Assembly: GCF_023554255.2 (NCBI RefSeq) | Contig: NZ_JAMJWD020000002.1 | Coordinates: forward strand, 186,001 to 250,000 | From: Phyllobacterium sp. 21LDTY02-6 | Lineage (GTDB): Bacteria > Pseudomonadota > Alphaproteobacteria > Rhizobiales > Rhizobiaceae | DNA length: 64,000 nucleotides | Reading direction: 5' to 3' | Shown here: positions 17,682-26,600 of the stretch, one piece after another | Layout: the number at the start of each line of letters is the position of its first letter | How positions within the stretch are numbered: the stretch's first letter is position 1 | Made by a program: the position numbers and the translations under genes | Notes under the pieces: model-generated | What the model saw: only the letters and a program-made list of their open reading frames with translations | Told to the model about the DNA's origin: nothing | Databases searched by the model: none

Positions 17682-18542
17682 ATGATTTCCAACCGCGCGA
17701 ATGCAGGTTGGCGGTTCAAGAGGCCGAGCGTCATTCCAGGATTTGGACTGACACTCGGCTTCACACTTGCCTACCTGGTCCTTATCGTCCTCATTCCATT
17801 GGCCGGGCTCGTCTGGCGTTCGGCCGGCCTCGGCTGGTCCGGCTTTTCGGCTGTCGCGCTCGACCCGCGAACCGTCAATGCGCTGAAGATCAGCTTCGGC
17901 GCCTCGTTCATAGCCGCTCTCGTCAACGTGGTCTTCGGCGTCATCGTCGCCTGGGTCCTGGTGCGCTATCGCTTCCCCGGCAGGCGGATCATCGACGCCA
18001 TCGTCGACTTGCCCTTCGCGCTGCCGACGGCGGTGGCGGGCATCGCCCTCACCGCGCTCTATGCCCGCAATGGCTGGCTCGGCCAATGGCTGGAACCGCT
18101 TGGGGTGAAAGTCGCTTTCACGCCCGTCGGCATCATCATCGCCCTCATCTTCATCGGCCTTCCCTTCGTCGTGCGCACCGTGCAACCGGTGATGGAGGAG
18201 ATCCGCAAGGAAGTGGAAGAGGCAGCGGCGACGCTCGGCGCATCGCGCTTCCAGACGATCACGCGGGTGTTGCTGCCGGGGCTCCAGCCGGCGATCCTGA
18301 CCGGTTTCGCCCTGGCCTTTGCGCGGGCGGTCGGCGAATATGGCTCGGTGATCTTCATTGCGGGGAACCTGCCCTACGTCTCCGAAATCGCCCCGCTGCT
18401 GATCGTGATCCGGCTCGAGGAATTCGACTACAAGGGAGCGACTGCCATTGCCACCATCATGCTCGGCATCTCGTTCCTCATGCTGCTGGTGATCAACCTG
18501 ATCCAGGCATGGAGCCGCAGGAGGTATGGCTATGGCACATGA
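17682..18542 (+). CDS. cysT: Sulfate ABC transporter permease CysT
   Basis: 286-residue inner-membrane permease with about six helices. The ATPase-coupling EAA loop reads EEAAATLGASRFQTI at about residue 185. FGVIVAWVLVRYRFPGRR and DLPFALPTAVAGIAL are typical of CysT (CysU). It forms the transmembrane heterodimer with CysW. The gene starts 6 bp after sbp and overlaps cysW by 11 bp, so translation is coupled. Confidence 0.95.
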   Translation: MISNRANAGWRFKRPSVIPGFGLTLGFTLAYLVLIVLIPLAGLVWRSAGLGWSGFSAVALDPRTVNALKISFGASFIAALVNVVFGVIVAWVLVRYRFPGRRIIDAIVDLPFALPTAVAGIALTALYARNGWLGQWLEPLGVKVAFTPVGIIIALIFIGLPFVVRTVQPVMEEIRKEVEEAAATLGASRFQTITRVLLPGLQPAILTGFALAFARAVGEYGSVIFIAGNLPYVSEIAPLLIVIRLEEFDYKGATAIATIMLGISFLMLLVINLIQAWSRRRYGYGT

Positions 18543-19404
18543 ACCGCACGCCGCAGCCGGCAACTGGCACCCCGCGACCACGGAAAGCCGCACCGCCCGC
18601 TATATACTGATCGGCGTCACCCTGGCCTTTCTCGGCCTGTTCCTGGTGCTGCCGCTGATCTCCGTCTTCGTCGAGGCGTTGCGCAAGGGCCCGGCGGAAT
18701 ATCTCGCGGCCTTTGCCGAACCCGATGCGCTGGCCGCCATCCGGCTGACGCTGCTGGTCGCGGCCATCGCGGTGCCGCTGAACGTGCTGTTCGGCGTTGC
18801 CGCCGCCTGGGCCATCGCCAAGTTCGAGTTCAAGGGCAAGGCGTTTCTCACCACGCTGATCGACCTTCCCTTCTCCGTCTCGCCGGTCATATCGGGCCTC
18901 GTCTACGTCCTGCTTTTCGGCGCGAACAGCGTGCTCGGCCCCTGGCTGAAATCGCATGGGGTCGAGGTGCTCTTCGCCGTGCCGGGCATTGTTCTCGCGA
19001 CAGTCTTCGTCACCTTTCCCTTCGTGGCCCGCGAGCTCATTCCGCTGATGCAGGACCAGGGCACGGCCGACGAGGAAGCGGCGCTTTCGCTCGGCGCCAA
19101 TGGCTGGCAGACATTCCGCTATGTGACGCTGCCGAACATGAAATGGGGCTTGCTCTATGGCGTGCTTTTGTGCAACGCCCGGGCAATGGGAGAATTCGGC
19201 GCTGTTTCGGTGGTGTCCGGTCATATTCGCGGGCTGACGAACACGATGCCGCTGCACGTCGAAATTCTCTATAATGAATATAATTTTGTTGCTGCCTTTG
19301 CCGTGGCATCGCTTCTGGCGCTTCTGGCGCTGGTGACGCTCATACTAAAGACTCTGCTCGAGTTGCGGTATGGGTCGGAATTGCGGGCCGCCGGCGGGCA
19401 TTGA
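18532..19404 (+). CDS. cysW: Sulfate ABC transporter permease CysW
   Basis: 290-residue inner-membrane permease, partner of CysT. Its EAA loop is [20 protein letters not shown], and [19 protein letters not shown] marks the CysW type. I start at the ATG at 18532, with GGAGG about 8 bases upstream; the in-frame ATG at 18526 would sit too close to that site. It begins inside the end of cysT and is followed within 11 bp by cysA. Confidence 0.94.
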   Translation: MAHEPHAAAGNWHPATTESRTARYILIGVTLAFLGLFLVLPLISVFVEALRKGPAEYLAAFAEPDALAAIRLTLLVAAIAVPLNVLFGVAAAWAIAKFEFKGKAFLTTLIDLPFSVSPVISGLVYVLLFGANSVLGPWLKSHGVEVLFAVPGIVLATVFVTFPFVARELIPLMQDQGTADEEAALSLGANGWQTFRYVTLPNMKWGLLYGVLLCNARAMGEFGAVSVVSGHIRGLTNTMPLHVEILYNEYNFVAAFAVASLLALLALVTLILKTLLELRYGSELRAAGGH

Positions 19405-19415
19405 AGGGACTGAAT

Positions 19416-20453
19416 ATGGAAGTTCGCGTAAGTGGGGTGCGTAAGGAGTTCGACCGGTTTCCGGCCTTGCATGATGTATCTCTGGATATAGATTCGGGCG
19501 AGCTGATCGCATTGCTCGGCCCGTCCGGTTCCGGCAAGACGACCTTGCTGCGCCTGATCGCCGGCCTCGAAGTGCCGACGGAAGGCAAGGTCTTCTTCGG
19601 CGACGAAGACGCATCGCTGAAATCGGTGCAGGAGCGCAATGTAGGCTTCGTCTTCCAGCATTACGCCCTGTTCCGGCATATGACCGTGCTCGACAATGTC
19701 GGTTTCGGCCTCAAGGTGCGGCCGGGTGCGACGCGGCCAAGCAAGGAGGAAATCCGCCGGCGCTCGGCCGAGCTTCTGGATTTCGTTCAGCTTTCCGGCC
19801 TGGAAAAGCGCTATCCGGCCCAGCTTTCCGGCGGCCAGCGCCAGCGAGTGGCCCTCGCCCGCGCCATGGCCATCGAGCCGCGCGTCCTGCTGCTCGACGA
19901 ACCGTTCGGCGCGCTCGATGCCAAGGTGCGCAAGGAATTGCGGCGCTGGCTGCGCGAGCTGCACGACAAGACCAAGCATACGACCGTCTTCGTGACGCAT
20001 GACCAGGACGAAGCGCTCGAGCTCGCGGATCGGGTCGTCGTCATGAGCCAGGGCCGCATCGAACAGATCGGCACGCCGGACGAGGTCTATGATCGGCCGA
20101 ATTCTCCCTTCGTCTACAGTTTCATCGGCGAGTCCAGCTCGCTTGAACTGGAGGCGGCGAAAGGCGAATTGCGCCTGGCGGGAAAACCCATCGGGCTTGC
20201 CGGCGGCGAGGCGGATGGCGCGACCGTGCTTTATTTCCGGCCGCACGACGTCGAGATCGTCACCGACGGCAGCGCCGCGCTGGCCGGCACGGTGGTGGCC
20301 AGCCGGCGTGTCGGCGCAAGCCGCAGGGCGGAACTCGCGATCGACGGCAGCGACACCCTTGTCGAGATCGGCATCGATGCGGAACATCCCGCCAATGTCG
20401 GCGACCACATAGCTTTCCGGCCAAAGCACTGGCGGGCCTTTCCGAAGGCCTAG
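19416..20453 (+). CDS. cysA: Sulfate ABC transporter ATP-binding protein CysA
   Basis: 345-residue ATPase energising sulfate import. Walker [10 protein letters not shown] (Lys41), Q-loop [14 protein letters not shown], signature [15 protein letters not shown] and Walker [12 protein letters not shown] are complete. The C-terminal third is a TOBE-like regulatory domain (YFRPHDVEI). The start is the ATG at 19416, preceded by AAGGGA; a TTG five codons earlier is possible but less likely. Last gene of the operon, followed by a strong GC hairpin at 20487-20510. Confidence 0.95.
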   Translation: MEVRVSGVRKEFDRFPALHDVSLDIDSGELIALLGPSGSGKTTLLRLIAGLEVPTEGKVFFGDEDASLKSVQERNVGFVFQHYALFRHMTVLDNVGFGLKVRPGATRPSKEEIRRRSAELLDFVQLSGLEKRYPAQLSGGQRQRVALARAMAIEPRVLLLDEPFGALDAKVRKELRRWLRELHDKTKHTTVFVTHDQDEALELADRVVVMSQGRIEQIGTPDEVYDRPNSPFVYSFIGESSSLELEAAKGELRLAGKPIGLAGGEADGATVLYFRPHDVEIVTDGSAALAGTVVASRRVGASRRAELAIDGSDTLVEIGIDAEHPANVGDHIAFRPKHWRAFPKA

Positions 20454-20486
20454 TGGCCCGATTCTGACATTTGCATCCCTCCATCA

Positions 20487-20510
20487 CGCGGCCGCCAAAT
20501 GGCGGCCGCG
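20487..20510 (+). terminator. GC hairpin after cysA
   Basis: CGCGGCCGCC (20487-20496) and GGCGGCCGCG (20501-20510) form a perfect 10-bp stem with a four-base loop (aaat), 34 bp past the cysA stop. No T-run follows directly. A second palindrome, atttgca-a-tgcaaat (20513-20527), begins three bases later and may belong to the cgs promoter region. Confidence 0.65.
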
Positions 20511-20686
20511 GCATTTGCAATGCAAATCTTCCATGGCAATCTGACTCATTTTCATCAAAACTGATCGCTATCAGCAAAAGTGGTGATAGCTTCATTGCTG
20601 TTAACCGATTAGATCATCAAACTGAGGCCAAACCTCAGCAATACCGCAATCCGAAGAATGTCCTTCTTCCAACCGAAAAGAAGCAA

Positions 20687-23600
20687 ATGGCGTTGTTAAG
20701 CTTTCTTCCAGCCTTCGCATCTCAGAAGAAAACGGTCAGTCAGATATTCGCCGTGCAGCCCAATCCTATCCGGGCGCACTACAAGTCGATCGACGATCTC
20801 CGGGTTCTCGGCGGAATGGTTGCCAAGGGGGAGAATGTCCATCTTCCCGACTACGAACCGCTGACATTCGAGCAGCGCACGGTCGAGAATGCGAAGCTGA
20901 TACTTCACGTCTACCGCTCGTCGGATGCGGCGGCCCGCAAGGGCGAGACCATCACCCCGGCGGCGCAATGGCTTCTCGACAATTACTATCTCGTCGACCA
21001 GAACATCCAGCAGGTCGAGCGCGATCTGCCGAAGAAATTCATCCGCCAATTGCCCACCCTGCACGGCCGCCCGGAAATCCCGCGCGTCATGGCCCTCGCC
21101 TGGCTTTATGTCGCCCATACGGACAGCCAGTTCTCGCTCAACAGCCTCAGCGCCATCGTCGAGGGCTTCCAGGCCATCGAGCCGCTCCACATCGGCGAAT
21201 TGTGGGCGCTGCCTTCGGCGGTGCGCTTCATCCTGATCGAAAATGCGCGGCGCCTGTCGCTGCGCGTCGAGCGTGCGCGCGGCATGCGCGCCTATGCCAA
21301 CAGCGTCGCCGACGAGATCACCCTGAACGCCGAGAAGGACGCGCTGCCGCAATTGCTGGCGCAATATGCGACGGCGGCGAAGGATAGTACTTTCGCGACC
21401 CACCTTCTCTACCGGCTGCGCGGCGGCGCCATGCATTCGGGCGCCGCGGTTGCCTGGCTGGAAGAGGAACTCGAGAAAAACGGCAGCGACGCCGAGAGCG
21501 CCATCATCCAGGAACATACGCGCCAATCCACCGGCGGCGTCACCATGGGCAATCTCATCCGCAGCCTCAAGGCCATTGACGACGTCGACTGGATCACCTG
21601 GTTCGAGACCGTCAGCGGCGTCGATGCGGTGCTGCGCGAGAATTCGAATTTCGACGCGCTGGATTTCCATTCGCGCAACGCCTACCGCGTCGCGATCGAG
21701 AAAATCGCCCGCCGCGCCGGCAAGAACGAAAACGACGTTACGCAGGTCGCGCTCGAGCTCGCTCGCAAGAGCGCCGAGGAAACCGGGACGGAAGGCGGCG
21801 TGACCGAGCAGCGCAAGCGCGATGTCGGTTACTATCTCGCCGGCGATGGAAGGCCGGAACTCGAGGAGAAATGCGGATATACGCCGCCGCCGGGATTGCG
21901 CTGGGTGCGTTTCTACCGAAGCCTCGGCCTTGCCGGCCTCTGGGTGCCGGCCTCGATCTTCTCGATCGCGATCCTGTTCCTCGTTCATTACTGGCTTTCG
22001 CGCGCCGGCCTTTCCGATGGCCTGGTGCTGCTCCTGACCCTTCTCGCTGTCTTCCCGGCCATGGAGACGGCCAATGGCCTCGTGAACTGGATCATTCCGA
22101 TGTTCATGCCGCCGACGCGGCTGATCGGCTTCGAATACAAGAACGGCCTGCCGCTGGAAGCGAAGACGCTGGTCGCCGTGCCGACGCTGATCACGTCGCG
22201 CGATTCCGTGGATGAGCATATCCGCAATCTCGAAGTGCATTACCTGACCAATCCGCGCGGCGAAGTCTATTTCGCGCTTCTGACGGACTGGGCGGACAGC
22301 AAGGTCGAGCAGACCGACGACGACCTCGACATCCTGGACTATGCGCGCGAAAAGATCACCGCGCTGAACGAGCATTACACCCAGAGCAATCCGCGCTTCT
22401 TCCTTCTGCATCGCAAGCGGCTGTTCAATGCCCAGGAAAATTGCTGGATGGGCTGGGAGCGCAAGCGCGGCAAGCTGCATGAGCTCAACCTGCTGTTGCG
22501 CGGCGACAAGGATACAACCTATTTTCCTTCGAACGAGGAGCTTCCCGGCGACATCAAATTCGTCATGACGCTCGACTCCGATACGCGCCTGACGCCGGAT
22601 TCCGTCAACAGGCTGGCCGGCAAGCTCAGCCATCCGTTGAACCGCCCGATCTACAATCCGAAATCCGGCCGCGTCGTCAGCGGCTATGCGATCCTGCAGC
22701 CGCGCGTGACGCCTTCGCTCACCACCGGCGACGATGCCTCGTTCCTGCAACGGGTGTTCTCCGTCAACCGCGGCATCGACCCTTATGTCTTTGCGGTCTC
22801 GGACGTTTATCAGGACCTCGTCGGCGAAGGCACCTTCACCGGCAAGGGGCTTTACGACGTCGATTTCTTCGAACATGCGCTTGAAGGCAAGATCGGCGAA
22901 AACTCCATTCTCAGCCATGACCTTCTCGAAGGCGGCTATGCGCGCAGCGCGCTCGTCAGCGATGTGGAGGTCGTGGAAGATTATCCGACCGGATACAATG
23001 TCGATATTTCACGTCACCATCGCTGGACGCGCGGCGACTGGCAGCTTCTGCCCTACCTTTTCAGCAACAAGCCCGGCGTAACCGCGGTCACGCGCTGGAA
23101 GATGGTGGACAATCTGCGCCGCTCGCTGACGCCGATCTTCTGGATCGTCGCCTCGATCGCCGCATGGACCCTGCTCCCGCCCGGCATAGCGGCGCTGTGG
23201 CAGTTCTTCATGATCTTCAGCATGTTCATCGTCCCGACGATGATCCTGTTCACCAATCTGGTGCCGACGGACATGAACCTGTCCCTGAAGGGGCATTTCC
23301 AGACGATCCTGACGGATATATTCGCCGGCGCGGCCGATATAGCGCTGCGCATCACCTTCCTTGCCAACATGGCCTGCCTGATGGCGGATGCCATCGCGCG
23401 CACGCTCTACAGGCTCTTCGTCTCGCGCCGCCACCTGCTCGAATGGCGTGCGGCGGCACAGGCGAAGGCCAGCGCGCCGGACACGCTCAACTATTACGTC
23501 CGGCTGATGTGGCCGGCCGTCATCGTCGCGCTGGTCGCCATTGCGCTGCCGCTCGTCAATGAAAGCCGTGCCTGGATGCTGGCGGTTCCGTTCGCGCTGA

Positions 23601-26600
23601 TCTGGTTCTTCTCGCCGGTCATTGCCTGGCTCGTCAGCCGCTCGGCCAAGCCGCTGGACGATCTCATCGTGCGCTCGTCGGACATGGGCGAACTGCGCCG
23701 TTTCGCCCGGCGCACCTGGCACTATTACGACACTTTCGTCACCAAGGAGCAGAACTTCATTCCTCCGGACAACTTCCAGGAGGACCCGCATCCGGTCATC
23801 GCCACGCGCACCTCGCCGACCAATATCGGCATGTACCTGCTGTCGACGGTCGCCGCGCGCGATTTCGGCTGGATCAGCTTCAACGAAACGCTGACCCGCA
23901 TCGACGATACGCTCGAAACGCTGGAAAAGATGGAGAAATATCGCGGCCATCTCTACAATTGGTACGAGACGACCACGCTTCGCCCCCTGCTGCCGCTCTA
24001 TGTTTCGGCGGTGGACAGCGGCAATCTCGCCGGCCATCTCGTGGCGCTGTCTTCGGCGCTGGAAAAATGGGCCGAGGCGCCTTCGGTCTATCTGCAGAGC
24101 GAGCTCGACGGCATTCTCGACGTCAGCGACATCCTTGAAGAGGCGATCGCCGAGATTCCGGACGATCGCCGTGTCCTGCGCCCGCTCCGGCGCCGGCTCG
24201 AGGAGCGGGTGGCCAATTTCCGCCGTGCGATCAAGACGATCAAGGAAGAACCGGAAACCGCTTCCCTGCGCACAATCAATCTCTCGCTCTTTGCCAGCGA
24301 CATCCAGCGCCTTACCGAGGAGCTGAACGCCGAACTTGCGCTTGGCGTCAGCGAGGCCGCCAATGAATGGGCGCTGCTGCTGGTCAAGACCTGCCAGGGC
24401 CATACCGACGACGCGATCGGCACCCACGAAGCCACGGACGTGCTGCGCGACCGGCTGGTGACGCTTGCCACGCGGGCGCGGCAGCTTGCCTTCGACATGG
24501 ACTTCACCTTCCTCGAGCGCAAGGAACGCCGGCTGCTCTCGATCGGCTTCCGCGTCGAAACCAATGAGCTCGATGCCAGCTGCTACGATCTGCTGGCCTC
24601 CGAGGCGCGTCTTGCCAGCCTCTTCGCCATCGCCAAGGGCGACATTCCCGTCGATCACTGGTTCAAGCTCGGGCGGCTGCTGGTGCCGGTGGGCTGGCGC
24701 GGTGCGCTGATCTCCTGGTCGGGATCGATGTTCGAATATCTCATGCCGCCGCTCGTCATGATCGAGCCGCTCGGCAGCATGCTGGACCAGACGAACAAGC
24801 TCATCGTCCAGCGCCAGATCGAATATGGCGAGTCGAAGGGCCTCCCATGGGGCATTTCGGAAGCGGCGTACAATGCCCGCGACCCCGAGATGAACTATCA
24901 GTACACCAATTTCGGCGTGCCGACGCTCGGCCTGAAGCGCGGCCTGTCGAAGAATTACGTCGTCGCGCCCTATGCCAGCATCATGGCCAGCCAGTATCAG
25001 CCGGCCGCAGCCGTGCAGAACCTGCAACGACTGCGCGCCATGGGTGCGCTCGGCAAATACGGCTTCTACGACGCCGTGGACTTCACCAAGTCGCGCGTGC
25101 CGGAAGACCAGCAATATGCGGTCGTGCGCAATTACATGGCGCACCATCACGGCATGTCGATCGTGGCGGTGAACAATGTCGTGTTCGAGGGGCGGATGCG
25201 CGAGCGCTTCCATGCCGATCCGGTGATCGAGGCCGCCGAACTGCTGCTGCAAGAAAAGGCGCCGCGCGAAATCCCCGTATTGCAGGCCAAGGCCGACAAT
25301 CCGATGCGCAAGGCGGTCGAGAGCTCCGAGGAGCCGGCCTCGATCCGCTACGTGCCCAATCCGCTGTCGGCGCCGCGCGCCACGCAAGTCATGTCGAACG
25401 GGCGCTATTCGGTCATGGTCACCGCCAATGGCGGCGGCTACAGCCGCTGGAACGGCCTCGCCATCACCCGGTTCCAGCCGGACCCGCTCGAAAGCGGCTA
25501 CGGCACCTTCCTGTTCCTGCGCGATCTCGACAATGGCGACTGGTGGTCGGCCACCGGCGATCCATTGCGCATCGCCGCCGAGAAGAGCACCACGATCTTC
25601 ACCGACTACAAGGCGGAGTTCATCAAGGAAGTCGGCACCATCCACAGCACGGTCGAGACCATCGTCGCGTCGGATTCCGATGGCGAGGGACGGCGTATCG
25701 TCATCACCAATACGGGCTCCAAGGACCGGGTCCTGGAGGTTACGTCCTATGCGGAGCTCGTCCTGACGAGCGAGCAGACGGACATGGCCCATCCGGCATT
25801 CGCAAAGATGTTCGTCGAGACCGAAACGGACGAGCGCGGCGATACGATCTACGCGACGCGCCGCAAACGCGGCTCGGACGATCCGGACATCCACGTCGCC
25901 CATCTGGTGAGCGACGGCTCGGGCGCCATGCGCGAAGTGGAGACGGAAACCGACCGGCGCAGCTTCATCGGCCGTGGCCGCTCGCTGCGCAATCCTGCCG
26001 CCTTCGACGAGAATGCCAAGCTGAGCGGCAGCCATGGCTTCGTGCTCGATCCCATCGCTTCGCTGCGCTGCCGCGTCCGCGTTCCCGCCCACAAGAAGGT
26101 CACGCTTGTGTTCTGGACGCTGGTGCACCAGGACCGCAAGGAACTCAAGGACATCGTTGCGCGGTTCCGGCATCCGGATTGCTTCGCGCGGGAATTCTCG
26201 CTGTCCTGGACGAGTTCGCAGGTGCGGCTGCACCATATCGGCATCAATCCGGACGAAGCCGCCGTGTTCCAGCGTGTCGCCACCAACCTCATCTATCCGG
26301 ACAAGACGTTGCGCCTGCCGCCGGAAAGCATTGCCAGCGGGCTCGGCAGCCAGTCGGAACTCTGGCCCATGTCGATCTCTGGCGATTTCCCGATCCTTGC
26401 CCTTCGCATCGACGACGAGGCGGATATGGAGACGCTGAAGAACATATTGAAAGCCCATGAATATTGGCGGGCCAAGGGCCTGGTCGTCGATGTCGTGGTC
26501 ATCAATGAGCGCTCGTTCTCCTACGCCCAGGATTTCCAGCGTGGCCTGGAGGCGATCTGCGAAAACAGCCGCGCCCGCGGTGCGCAGATGGGTCCGCGCG

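Noticed and set aside
20471-20686. 72-codon N-terminal extension of the glucan synthase
   Set aside because: Covers palindromes and the promoter region; family proteins start near the ATG at 20687.
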